Shown piece after piece: positions 26,777-35,163 of a DNA stretch of 64,000 nt. This stretch comes from Aquamicrobium zhengzhouense. Lineage in GTDB: Bacteria > Pseudomonadota > Alphaproteobacteria > Rhizobiales > Rhizobiaceae. The stretch is taken from positions 23,910-87,909 of the forward strand of contig NZ_JADGMQ010000017.1 in the NCBI RefSeq assembly GCF_016124105.1, written 5' to 3'. The position numbers and the translations under genes are program-made. The notes under the pieces were generated by a model. That model had not been told where the DNA came from, did no database searches, and saw nothing but the letters and a program-made list of their open reading frames with translations. The stretch's first letter is position 1. Each line of letters starts with the position of its first letter.

Positions 26777-28038
26777 AGGATCAGGATCGCGCGAAGGTCG
26801 TTGACGTTGGTCCCGGTTGGGCCCGGTACAAACAGATCACTCGCCGCCGAAAACGCCGTCCAGGCATCATTACGCATCAAAGCAGCCTTCGGGTCTTCGG
26901 AAGCAGCGCGCATGCGCGAGGCCGAGGTGAAATCGGCGAAGGCACCGGCATTGTCCTGCGAGCCATCGATGCCGTCGGTATCCGCTGCGAAAGCATAAAT
27001 GCCATCGACGCCTTCAATGCCAAGCGCAAACGCCAGCAGGAACTCGGCATTGCGCCCGCCCTTGCCGCCCTTGGCGCGGATGGTCACGGTCGTCTCACCG
27101 CCAGACAGAAGCACGATCGGCTTGTCGAACGGGCGACCACGCGTCGCAATCTCGCGCGCGATGGCGGCATGCACGCCGGCCACTTCACGAGCCTCGCCTT
27201 CAATCGAGTCCGACAGTATCACCGCCTTGATGCCGCGCTTTTCAGCTTCCGCAGCCGCGGCCTCGAGCGAACGGGCCGCCGAGGCGATGACGCGGATTTC
27301 GTTGCCGGCAAAACGTGCGTCATCCGGAAGCGGTGCGCTGGCAGCTTCGCTCTGCAGATGCTTGAGCGCTGCTTCCGGCAGGTCGAGCCGATAGGCATCA
27401 ACGATCGCCAGCGCATCGTCGCGCGAGGCAGTATCCGGAACAGTCGGGCCAGATGCGACGAAAGCTGGATTATCACCCGGAATGTCGGAGACGAGCAGCG
27501 ACACGACGCGCGCAGGATGTGCTGCGAGCGCAAGGCGACCGCCCTTTATGGCCGAGAGATGCTTGCGCACAGTATTCATCGCCGAGATCGGTGCGCCTGA
27601 GGCAAGCAGTGCCTCGTTGACCGCGATCTCGTCGGCGAGGGTCATGCCTTCCGGCGGCGACGGCAACAGAGCCGAGCCACCACCAGAAATCAGCGCGACG
27701 ACAAGATCGTCGCTCGTCAGACCATGAAGCTTTTCAAACAAACGCTTCGACGCGACGAGACCAGCCTCATCCGGCACCGGATGCGCGGCTTCGATGATCT
27801 CGATCCGCTCGCAATCACAGCCATAGCCGTAACGCGTCACCACCAGACCGTCGATCGGACCATCCCACGCCTTCTCAAACGCTGCCGCCATTTGCGCCGA
27901 GCCCTTGCCCGCGCCGATCACGATGGTGCGGCCCTTGGGCTTTTGCGGCAGGAAATGGCGGATCGCCTGTTCAGGGTCCGCCGCAGCTACAGCCGCGCCG
28001 AACAGCGCGGTGAAGAATTCGCGTTTGTCTGTAATCAC
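26773..28038 (-). CDS. Glycerate 2-kinase, MOFRL type (TtuD/GckA-like)
   Basis: A 421-residue class II glycerate kinase, which phosphorylates D-glycerate to 2-phosphoglycerate in the cytoplasm; older annotations call it hydroxypyruvate reductase TtuD. The N-terminal DUF4147 domain has IVIGAGKGSAQMAAAFEKAW and VVALISGGGSALLPSPPEGM; the C-terminal MOFRL domain has VLLSGGETTVTI, GGRNAEFLLAFAL and ADTDGIDGSQDNAGAF. The start is GTG at 28038, two bases after the guanine deaminase stop, so the two are coupled. Glyoxylate from purine breakdown is normally converted via tartronate semialdehyde to glycerate, which makes this a fitting last step. It overlaps the udgX stop by four bases, convergently. 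Confidence 0.92.
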   Translation of the reverse strand: MITDKREFFTALFGAAVAAADPEQAIRHFLPQKPKGRTIVIGAGKGSAQMAAAFEKAWDGPIDGLVVTRYGYGCDCERIEIIEAAHPVPDEAGLVASKRLFEKLHGLTSDDLVVALISGGGSALLPSPPEGMTLADEIAVNEALLASGAPISAMNTVRKHLSAIKGGRLALAAHPARVVSLLVSDIPGDNPAFVASGPTVPDTASRDDALAIVDAYRLDLPEAALKHLQSEAASAPLPDDARFAGNEIRVIASAARSLEAAAAEAEKRGIKAVILSDSIEGEAREVAGVHAAIAREIATRGRPFDKPIVLLSGGETTVTIRAKGGKGGRNAEFLLAFALGIEGVDGIYAFAADTDGIDGSQDNAGAFADFTSASRMRAASEDPKAALMRNDAWTAFSAASDLFVPGPTGTNVNDLRAILIL

Positions 28039-28040
28039 TC

Positions 28041-29351
28041 TCAGGCCGTCAGTTCGCGCTTTACCGGGCGACCGGCGACATAGGTTTCCCTAACGGCACG
28101 ATCGTCACCCAGCGTTTGCAGCACGAACAGTTCCTCGGCAAGCGATTTCACCGTCTCCATGCGCAGCGCCATCGCTGGCGTCGCCTTGGCATCGAGAACG
28201 ACGAGATCCGCATCGGTGCCAACGTCGAGCGTGCCTATACGCGCATCGAGCGACAGCGCCTTGGCGTTGCCGAGCGTCATCTGCCAGAAGGCGGCAAACG
28301 GGTTCATCTTCTCGCCCTGCAGCGCGACGACCTTGTATGCCTCGTCCATCGTGCGAAGCATCGAATAGGACGTACCGCCGCCGACATCAGTCGCTGCCGC
28401 AACCCGTACCGGCTTGGCGCGCTTGGCATGGCCCTGCCAGTCAAAAAGGCCGGAACCAAGGAAAAGGTTCGAGGTCGGGCAGAACACCGCGACCGAGCCG
28501 CTCTCCGACAGCGCATCGGCCTCGCGATCCGACAGGTGGATGCAGTGGCCAAACAGCGCCTTCGGCCCAAGCAGGCCGTAACGGGCATAAACGTCGGTAT
28601 AGTCTTTCGAGGCCGGATAAAGCTCCTGCGTAAACGCGATCTCGGCCTTGTTCTCCGACAGGTGCGTTTGCATGTGGAGGTCAGGATGTTCGCGCATCAG
28701 CGCGCCCGCCATCTCCATCTGCTCGGGCGTCGAGGTAATCGCAAAGCGCGGCGTCACCGCATAATGGATGCGGCCTTTGCCGTGCCATTCGGCAATCAGC
28801 GCCTTGGTGTCGTCATAGCCAGACTGCGCCGTGTCGCGCAGGCCATCTGGCGCATTGCGATCCATCATCACCTTGCCGGCTATCACCAGCATGTCGCGCG
28901 ACAGGGCTTCGGTGAAGAAGGCATCCACGCTCTGGCGATGCACCGAGCAATAGGCGGCAACGGTCGTCGTGCCGTTGCGAATGATCTCGTCACAGAACAG
29001 GCGCGCGATGCGGCGGCCATGCTGCGCGTCGATGAATTTGGTCTCTTCCGGGAAGGTGTAGGTGTTGAGCCAGTCGAGAAGCTCGGCGCCATAAGACGCG
29101 ATCACCTGCATCTGCGGCACATGCACGTGCGCATCGATGAAGCCCGGCAGGATCAGGTTGGGCCGATGATCCTCGACCGGCGCATCACCAGCCTTTGCCG
29201 AGACAGCTGCAAAATCACCAATCGCGACGATCTTCCCGTCGCGAACCAGCACACCACCGTCTTCCTCATAAAAATAAGAAGCGCGGTCATCCACCGCCTC
29301 AGGCTTGGAGCGAAACGAAAGAATACGTCCGCGAAGCAGGCGTTCGGTCAT
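28041..29351 (-). CDS. guaD: Guanine deaminase
   Basis: A 436-residue zinc amidohydrolase that deaminates guanine to xanthine, feeding xanthine dehydrogenase encoded four kilobases upstream. Metal ligands are seen in FIDAHVHVPQMQVIASYGAE, in the second-strand histidine region (MQTHLSENKAEIAF), in FGHCIHLSDREADAL and in VAAATDVGGGTSYSML (Asp). The GuaD-type stretches DWLNTYTFPEETKF and FCPTSNLFLGSGLF support guanine rather than other substrates. A ribosome site AAAGGA precedes the ATG at 29351. It is followed directly by the glycerate kinase and separated from the urate oxidase gene upstream by a RIME-like repeat. Confidence 0.95.
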   Translation of the reverse strand: MTERLLRGRILSFRSKPEAVDDRASYFYEEDGGVLVRDGKIVAIGDFAAVSAKAGDAPVEDHRPNLILPGFIDAHVHVPQMQVIASYGAELLDWLNTYTFPEETKFIDAQHGRRIARLFCDEIIRNGTTTVAAYCSVHRQSVDAFFTEALSRDMLVIAGKVMMDRNAPDGLRDTAQSGYDDTKALIAEWHGKGRIHYAVTPRFAITSTPEQMEMAGALMREHPDLHMQTHLSENKAEIAFTQELYPASKDYTDVYARYGLLGPKALFGHCIHLSDREADALSESGSVAVFCPTSNLFLGSGLFDWQGHAKRAKPVRVAAATDVGGGTSYSMLRTMDEAYKVVALQGEKMNPFAAFWQMTLGNAKALSLDARIGTLDVGTDADLVVLDAKATPAMALRMETVKSLAEELFVLQTLGDDRAVRETYVAGRPVKRELTA

Positions 29352-29382
29352 AGATGGGGTCCTTTTCTCAAGACGTGATGTT

Positions 29383-29490
29383 GCCCCTCACCTGCCTGCC
29401 GGCATCCTCTCCCCGTAAACGGGGAGAAGACCGCTCCTCTTCCTTCGCCCCGCTTCCGGGGAGAAGGTGCCCGAAGGGCGGATGAGGGGC
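29383..29490. repeat. Palindromic rhizobial intergenic repeat (RIME-like)
   Basis: A 108-bp element bounded by inverted octamers GCCCCTCA (29383-29390) and TGAGGGGC (29483-29490). Inside are TCTCCCCGT and ACGGGGAGA around two bases (29408-29427), and GCCCTTCGGGC near the right end. The mosaic of CCCCTCA, CTTCTCCCCG and CCCTTCGGG blocks is what I recall of RIME/REP-type repeats in Rhizobiales. It separates puuD from guaD and could form a transcript-stabilising or terminating hairpin. Confidence 0.7.
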
Positions 29491-29514
29491 GGCTCCGACG
29501 CCGGCCAATTCTGT

Positions 29515-30732
29515 TCACTTGCTCGCCTCTTCGAACCACGCGACGATCAGGGCGCGCTCTTCCTTCGTCATTCCGGAGACGTTGGATGGCGGCATGGCGT
29601 GGCTGCGTCCAGACTGCAGGTAAATTTCGCGGGCGTGCTCCGCCACCTGAATTTCGGTTTCCAGCTTTACCGATTTCGGGGTGAAGTGAATGCCATCCCA
29701 TGCAGGCTCTGCGGCGTGGCACATGGAGCAGCGGCCCATTACGGTGTCACGCACTGCCGCAAAATGCGTGGACTGCATGTAGCGCTCAGCAGAGGCAGAT
29801 GGCTTCTCCTCACCCGTCAGGGCAGCGGGAACCGTCGACAACCACATGATGATGATGAAGAGAACGGTAGCGGCACCCCACGTCCAATGTGGATTGCCTT
29901 TCCGGGCGTGAACCGTGTTGAAATAGTGCCGGATCAGGACGCCGATCAGGAAAATCAGCGCTGCGATCACCCAGTTGAACTCGGTCGCGAAGGCGAGCGG
30001 ATAGTGGTTCGACAGCATCAGGAAAATGACCGGCAACGTCAGGTAGTTGTTATGCAGCGATCTGGTCTTGGCAATCTTGCCGTATTTCGGGTCAGGCTTA
30101 CGGCCTGCAATCAGGTCCGCCACCACGATCTTCTGGTTAGGAATGATGATCAGGAACACGTTCGCCGACATGATCGTCGCGGTGAACGCGCCGAGATGCA
30201 GGAACGCTGCACGACCCGAAAACAGCTGCGTGTAGCCCCAGGCGATAACGACAAGGATCGGGAACAGAACCAGCATCAAGAGCGTGTCGTTATCAGCCAG
30301 CTTGGACCTGCACAGCTGGTCATAGAGCACCCAGCCCAGCGCGAGTGAACCGATCGAGATGAGGATTGCGACCGGCTGCGACACGTCGAGCACGTTGCGA
30401 TCAATCAGGTAAAGATCAGCCCCTGCGTAATAGACAATCGCAAGCAGGAAAAAGCCCGACATCCATGTCGCGTAGGATTCCCATTTGAACCAGATCAGCT
30501 GTTCCGGCATCCGGGCAGGCGCAACGAGATATTTCTGGATATGGTAGAAGCCTCCGCCGTGAACCTGCCACTCTTCACCATGCGCACCTTCCGGCATGCC
30601 CTCGCGTTTCACGAGCCCCAGATCAAGCGCGATGAAATAGAAGGATGAGCCGATCCAGGCGATCGCGGTGATGACGTGAAGCCATCGCACCCCAAATGAC
30701 AGCCATTCCCAGAAAACCGCGTAGTTGTTCAT
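29515..30732 (-). CDS. puuD: Membrane-bound urate oxidase PuuD with cytochrome c domain
   Basis: A 405-residue inner-membrane urate oxidase (urate hydroxylase) that makes 5-hydroxyisourate, passing electrons to the respiratory chain rather than to oxygen. Eight or so hydrophobic segments fill residues 1 to about 310; the N-terminal WLSFGVRWLHVITAIAWIGS and GGGFYHIQKYLVAPARMPEQ are typical of PuuD. The C-terminal part carries one heme-binding site, CSMCH (about residue 334), of a periplasmic cytochrome c domain. GGGGACGAAG precedes the ATG at 30732. It diverges from the LysR-type regulator gene and lies in the purine island with guanine deaminase, xanthine dehydrogenase and HIU hydrolase. Confidence 0.95.
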   Translation of the reverse strand: MNNYAVFWEWLSFGVRWLHVITAIAWIGSSFYFIALDLGLVKREGMPEGAHGEEWQVHGGGFYHIQKYLVAPARMPEQLIWFKWESYATWMSGFFLLAIVYYAGADLYLIDRNVLDVSQPVAILISIGSLALGWVLYDQLCRSKLADNDTLLMLVLFPILVVIAWGYTQLFSGRAAFLHLGAFTATIMSANVFLIIIPNQKIVVADLIAGRKPDPKYGKIAKTRSLHNNYLTLPVIFLMLSNHYPLAFATEFNWVIAALIFLIGVLIRHYFNTVHARKGNPHWTWGAATVLFIIIMWLSTVPAALTGEEKPSASAERYMQSTHFAAVRDTVMGRCSMCHAAEPAWDGIHFTPKSVKLETEIQVAEHAREIYLQSGRSHAMPPSNVSGMTKEERALIVAWFEEASK

Positions 30733-30884
30733 CTTCGTCCCCGAATGCCAGGTTCCCCGGCCTAGATGCTTTTTCGCCAGCCAAGCTTACGGACAATCGT
30801 TCAAACTGAAAGAGGGAACAGCCGCGATGACTTTCAAAAAAAACGCGAAAATGGTAGGGGAGCGCGAGAGGGAGTGGGGTAACG

Positions 30885-31808
30885 ATGGCTTATCTGGAAA
30901 ACATTGCCGTATTCGTTCGCGTGGTCGAACTGGGCAATTTATCCGCGGCGGGACGTGACCTTCGCATCTCGCCGGCAGTCGCTTCCAATCGCATCAAGGA
31001 GCTCGAGAAACATCTCGGCGTCCGGCTTTTCAATCGCACAACACGACAATTATCCCCGACAGAGCATGGCCGCGTGTTTTATGAAGGTGCGCGCAAGGTC
31101 CTTGAAGCTGTTGCGCAGGCTGATGCCGCGGTCAGCGCACTTTCCGGCCAGCCGCGAGGGACGATACGGGTTACCGCGCCCCTCGGGATTGGCCGGCGTC
31201 TGATTGCATCCGGAATTCCAGATTTTCACGATCGGTACCCCGATATCGAGGTGCGCCTGCGTCTTTCCGATCGGCAGGTGGACATCATGAAGGAAGGGAT
31301 CGACGTGGCCTTTCGGCTTGGACATCTGGAAGATTCCAGCCTCCGGATGCGTGGTATCATGGATTGCGAGCGCGTTCTGGCTGCTGCTCCCGCATATCTG
31401 GAAAACCGCGGCGAGCCCAAAACGCCTCAGGACCTTTTGAGCGACAAGCACGACTGCCTCATGCTCCGCTATCCCGGGGCTCAGGAGTTTGTCTGGACGC
31501 TTAGGACGCCCGAAGGCCCACGCAAGTTTGAAGTACGTGGGCCTTTCGATTCCGACGACGGAGATGTGGTAACTGGCTGGGCCCTGGCCGGGCGTGGCAT
31601 CATCTGCAAGCCGCGCTTCGATATTGAGCGCTACCTGGCAGACGGCCAACTGAAGATCGTCCTTCCGGAAAATCCTCCGTTACCGGTGCAATTAGCAGCC
31701 GTATATCCCCACAAGAACTTTCAGGATCCGAAAGTCCGGCTTTTGCTCGACTTCATGTCGGAGCGCTGTCAGCGGATCATTCGCGATATCCTGTCGGGCA
31801 GATCTTAG
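30885..31808 (+). CDS. LysR family transcriptional regulator
   Basis: A 307-residue LysR-type regulator. The N-terminal winged helix-turn-helix reads ELGNLSAAGRDLRISPAVAS followed by KELEKHLGVRLFNRTTRQLS; the effector domain begins near residue 90 (GTIRVTAPLGIGRRLIASGI). It belongs to the broad group that activates or represses neighbouring catabolic genes. It sits inside the purine island, 152 bases from the divergent urate oxidase gene, and is the only regulator there, so purine or ureide control is likely. A strong GGGAG-type ribosome site precedes the ATG. Its 3' end overlaps the small minus-strand gene at 31805. Confidence 0.9.
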   Translation: MAYLENIAVFVRVVELGNLSAAGRDLRISPAVASNRIKELEKHLGVRLFNRTTRQLSPTEHGRVFYEGARKVLEAVAQADAAVSALSGQPRGTIRVTAPLGIGRRLIASGIPDFHDRYPDIEVRLRLSDRQVDIMKEGIDVAFRLGHLEDSSLRMRGIMDCERVLAAAPAYLENRGEPKTPQDLLSDKHDCLMLRYPGAQEFVWTLRTPEGPRKFEVRGPFDSDDGDVVTGWALAGRGIICKPRFDIERYLADGQLKIVLPENPPLPVQLAAVYPHKNFQDPKVRLLLDFMSERCQRIIRDILSGRS

Positions 31809-31879
31809 CCGATGCCGAGAAATGAAAGGATGGCGACGACGATGACGACAAGGCCTACGATGTAAATGATGCTGTTCAT
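31805..31879 (-). CDS. Small 24-residue single-span membrane protein
   Basis: A 24-codon reading frame whose product, starting MNSIIYIVGLVVIVVAIL and ending in a short LGIG-type tail, is a single hydrophobic helix. The ATG at 31879 has GAGGG about eight bases upstream. The frame ends in TAA at 31805-31807, overlapping the LysR stop. Very short helices of this kind with near-identical sequence recur in rhizobial genomes as far as I recall; function is unknown. The ribosome site and codon use are good evidence for a real gene, but such a short frame could be chance. Confidence 0.6.
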   Translation of the reverse strand: MNSIIYIVGLVVIVVAILSFLGIG

Positions 31880-31939
31880 GACATAACCCTCAGTTAGTTC
31901 GTCATAGAAACAATCTGAGGGGCTTTGGGTTCCGCCTGG

Positions 31940-32776
31940 TTAGATTTGGCGCTCTCCAGGCAGGAAATGCAGCAACTCGGCAGAGACCAGTGCTGCAATA
32001 ACTGAAGGCCGCTTGTCTTTGACGCTAGAGCCGCCAATCGGACAAACCAACTTGTCGAAGGCCTCTTCACCCCCGCCTGCCTCGCGCAAATACCAACTCT
32101 TGAACGTCGCCTTCTTCGTCTTGGAGCCGATCATCCCGACATAGGCGGCATCATTCCTGCCCAGAGCTTCCGAAACGATCAAGAAGTCGAGCGCGTGATC
32201 ATGGGTGAGAATGACGAACGCAGATCCGGCAGGTGCACCGCGCACAATCTCCTCCGGGACAGCCGTTGCAATCGTCCTGACGCCCTCAGGCGCACCCAGA
32301 AGTTCCTCCGGGCGTGTCTCCACCATCGCCACGGTCAGCGGCAGGAGCGCCAGAGCCTGCGCCAGCGCGTGGCCAACATGTCCGCCGCCGAACAGATAGA
32401 CATGCGGCTGGATTTCTTCTTCGAAACTGATGCGCTGCGGTATCGCTTCGCGCAGTTCTTCGTCCAGCAGCACAAGGTAAAGTTTGACGTGACCACCGCA
32501 GCACTGGCCGATTTCCGGGCCGAGCGGAACGTCAAGCCTGGTCGTCTCGACATTCTGCTCGATCATTTCACGGGCACGGGCAATGGCCATGAATTCAAGC
32601 TGCCCGCCGCCAATAGTCCCGAAGATCGCATCACGAGACACCAGCATCCACGTCGCGACTTCACGCGGCGTCGACCCCTTGGCTTCAATGACCTCAACCA
32701 GAGCGATATTCCGCGAAGCGGCGAGAAAATCGCGAAGTCTTCGCGCCTTGGGCTTCATGCCGGAACTTTCCGCCAC
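31940..32776 (-). CDS. xdhC: Xanthine dehydrogenase accessory protein XdhC
   Basis: A 278-residue chaperone that binds the molybdenum cofactor, supports its sulfuration and inserts it into XdhB. The N-terminal XdhC/CoxI domain has ALVEVIEAKGSTPREVATWM, GTIGGGQLEFMAIARA and GPEIGQCCGGHVKLYL (the paired Cys contact the cofactor); the C-terminal Rossmann-like part has HVYLFGGGHVGHALAQALAL and AYVGMIGSKTKKATF. The start is probably GTG at 32776, with a methionine at 32758 as alternative. It follows xdhB by 28 bases and ends the uraH-xdhA-xdhB-xdhC operon. Confidence 0.95.
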   Translation of the reverse strand: MAESSGMKPKARRLRDFLAASRNIALVEVIEAKGSTPREVATWMLVSRDAIFGTIGGGQLEFMAIARAREMIEQNVETTRLDVPLGPEIGQCCGGHVKLYLVLLDEELREAIPQRISFEEEIQPHVYLFGGGHVGHALAQALALLPLTVAMVETRPEELLGAPEGVRTIATAVPEEIVRGAPAGSAFVILTHDHALDFLIVSEALGRNDAAYVGMIGSKTKKATFKSWYLREAGGGEEAFDKLVCPIGGSSVKDKRPSVIAALVSAELLHFLPGERQI

Positions 32777-32804
32777 GCTCTATGCCTTTCCGAGTGGCCG
32801 ATCT

Positions 32805-35162
32805 TCACCGGCCAGCTTCTGCCTTGAGCCGCTCGATGGTCATCAACACCCTTTCGGGCGTAGCCGGCGCATCAAGCCGTGGGCAGACCTTGTGGTCACA
32901 GACGCTTGCCACCGCATCCGAAAGAGCGTGCAGAACAGAAATGCCGAGCGGCAAAGGCGGCTCGCCGACAGCCTTGGACCGGTGGATGGTCGGCTCATAG
33001 GCCTGTGACCAGTCGGTCAATGCAACGTTGAAGATTTTCGGCCGGTCCGAGGCAAGCGGGATCTTGTAGGTGGAAGGCCCGTGCGTGCGCAGGCGGCCCT
33101 TGTCGTCCCACACCAGTTCCTCGGTCGTCAGCCACCCGGCGCCTTGGATGAACCCGCCCTCGATCTGGCCAAGGTCAATCGCCGGGTTCAGCGAACGTCC
33201 GACATCGTGCAGAATGTCCGTGCGCTCCAACACATATTCGCCCGTAAGCGTATCCACGGATACCTCGGAGCACGCCGCGCCATAGGCGAAGTAGTAGAAC
33301 GCATGTCCCTTGCCAGCAGACCGGTCCCAGTGGATCTTTGGTGTCTTGTAGAAGCCCGCAGCAGAAAGCTGCACCCGCGACATGTAAGCCAGGCGGACGA
33401 TCTCATTGAACGGAATTTCCTGGTTTCCCACCCGCACACGGTTCGGAAGGAAAACCACCTGTTCATGGGGAACACCGAACTTGTCCGCCGCAAAGTCGAT
33501 CAGACGCTTCTTGATCTGCCGCGCCGCGTTCTGCGCCGCCATGCCGTTAAGGTCTGCGCCAGATGACGCGGCTGTCGGCGACGTATTCGGAACCTTTCCG
33601 GTCGTCGTGGCGGTAATGCGAACCCTGTCGAGGTCAATCTGGAATTCTTCGGCGACGACCTGCGCCACCTTGAGGTGGAGCCCCTGCCCCATCTCGGTGC
33701 CGCCATGGTTCATATGGACAGAACCATCAGCGTAGACGTGGACCAGCGCACCGGCCTGATTGGATTCGGTCTTGGTGAACGAAATGCCGAACTTGACGGG
33801 CGTCAGGGCCAGACCACGCTTGATGTAGCGGCTATTGGCGTTGAAGGCCGCGATTTCGCGACGACGGCCAGCATAGTCAGCCTTCTCTTCGAGCTCCGCA
33901 ACGATCTGCTGAATGATGCAGTCCTCGACCTTCTGGTGGTAGGGAGTGACGTTTCGTTCCCCTTCGCTGCCCATCGGATCGTAAAAATTCAGCTTTCGGA
34001 TCTCGAGCGGATCCTTGCCGACAGCAAAAGCCACCTCTTCGATGACCCTTTCGGCGCCCACCATCCCCTGCGGGCCGCCAAAGCCGCGAAATGCAGTATT
34101 GGAGACGGTGTTCGTCTTCAGCAAGGCTGACTTCGCGACCACGTGCGGGAAGAAGTACGTGTTGTCGCAGTGGAAGAGCGCGCGGTCACCTACCGGACCA
34201 GAGAGATCTGCGGAAAAACCGGCGCGGAGCGCAAATGTGTAGTCAACGCCGAGGATGCGCCCCTCATCGTCAAAGCCAATATCGTAGTCAATGGCGAAAT
34301 CATGCCGCTTGCCGGTCGCCATCATGTCTTCATCGCGATCCAGACGAAGCTTGACAGGACGGCCAAGTTTCTTGGCTGCGATCGCAGCAAGAACTGCGGT
34401 CTGGTTCGCCTGGGTCTCCTTGCCGCCAAAGCCGCCGCCCATGCGACGGATCTCGACGGTCACAGCGTGCGACGCTACGCCCAGCGCTTGCGCGATCATG
34501 TGCTGGGTCTCGCTCGGTCCCTGTGTCGAGCAGTAGACCGTCACCTCATCATCTTCCCCCGGCACCGCCAGAGAAATCTGTCCCTCAAGGTAGAAATGAT
34601 CCTGCCCCCCAAGGCGCATGCGTCCCTTCACGCGACGGGGCGCCTTCGCGATGGCTTCCGGCGCATCGCCCCGCTTCAGCGTTAGCGGCGTGAACACCTG
34701 TTTGTGGCTTTCGGCATCAAGATCCCAGATGTCTATGACACCAGGCAGTTCTTCATACTCGACCCTGGCCAACCGGGCCGCACGGCGTGCCTGATGGCGC
34801 GTTTCTGCGATGACACAAAATATCGGCTGTCCATGAAACTCGACCTTGCCGTCGGCAAGGATCGGATCATCATTCATTCCTGACGGCGAGATGTCATTGA
34901 CGCCGGGAACGTCCTGGGCGGTAAGCACCGTGACGACGCCAGGTGCGCGACGCACCTCCGACAGATCCATCGACTTGATGACCCCGTGCGCGACGGTAGA
35001 AAAGCCGAGGCCCGCGTGCAACGTTCCGGCTGGCTCGGCAATGTCGTCAATGTAAATTGCCGCGCCGCTGACGTGCTTGTGAGCTGAATCATGGCGCTCT
35101 GACGTGTGAACGCCACCCTTGATGCGAGCCGCCTTCAGATCCTGAACCGGATGATTGCCCAT
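32805..35162 (-). CDS. xdhB: Xanthine dehydrogenase molybdopterin-binding subunit XdhB
   Basis: The 785-residue large subunit of xanthine dehydrogenase, holding the molybdenum cofactor and oxidising hypoxanthine and xanthine to urate. Cofactor and active-site stretches are visible: VSGAAIYIDDIAEPAGTLHA at the N-terminus, RRMGGGFGGKETQANQTAVL, FRGFGGPQGMVGAERVIEEV, MNHGGTEMGQGLHLKVAQV and the C-terminal GAGWLTTEELVWDDKGRL with its base Glu. The ATG at 35162 is one base after the xdhA stop and follows GAGGAGG; the upstream longer frame is an artefact. Full length for the family. Needs XdhA and XdhC, both encoded next to it. Confidence 0.96.
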   Translation of the reverse strand: MGNHPVQDLKAARIKGGVHTSERHDSAHKHVSGAAIYIDDIAEPAGTLHAGLGFSTVAHGVIKSMDLSEVRRAPGVVTVLTAQDVPGVNDISPSGMNDDPILADGKVEFHGQPIFCVIAETRHQARRAARLARVEYEELPGVIDIWDLDAESHKQVFTPLTLKRGDAPEAIAKAPRRVKGRMRLGGQDHFYLEGQISLAVPGEDDEVTVYCSTQGPSETQHMIAQALGVASHAVTVEIRRMGGGFGGKETQANQTAVLAAIAAKKLGRPVKLRLDRDEDMMATGKRHDFAIDYDIGFDDEGRILGVDYTFALRAGFSADLSGPVGDRALFHCDNTYFFPHVVAKSALLKTNTVSNTAFRGFGGPQGMVGAERVIEEVAFAVGKDPLEIRKLNFYDPMGSEGERNVTPYHQKVEDCIIQQIVAELEEKADYAGRRREIAAFNANSRYIKRGLALTPVKFGISFTKTESNQAGALVHVYADGSVHMNHGGTEMGQGLHLKVAQVVAEEFQIDLDRVRITATTTGKVPNTSPTAASSGADLNGMAAQNAARQIKKRLIDFAADKFGVPHEQVVFLPNRVRVGNQEIPFNEIVRLAYMSRVQLSAAGFYKTPKIHWDRSAGKGHAFYYFAYGAACSEVSVDTLTGEYVLERTDILHDVGRSLNPAIDLGQIEGGFIQGAGWLTTEELVWDDKGRLRTHGPSTYKIPLASDRPKIFNVALTDWSQAYEPTIHRSKAVGEPPLPLGISVLHALSDAVASVCDHKVCPRLDAPATPERVLMTIERLKAEAGR

Positions 35163-35163
35163 C

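Noticed and set aside
28116..29378. 420-codon plus-strand frame opposite guaD
   Set aside because: Shadow of the guanine deaminase gene, Arg-rich composition, no domain.
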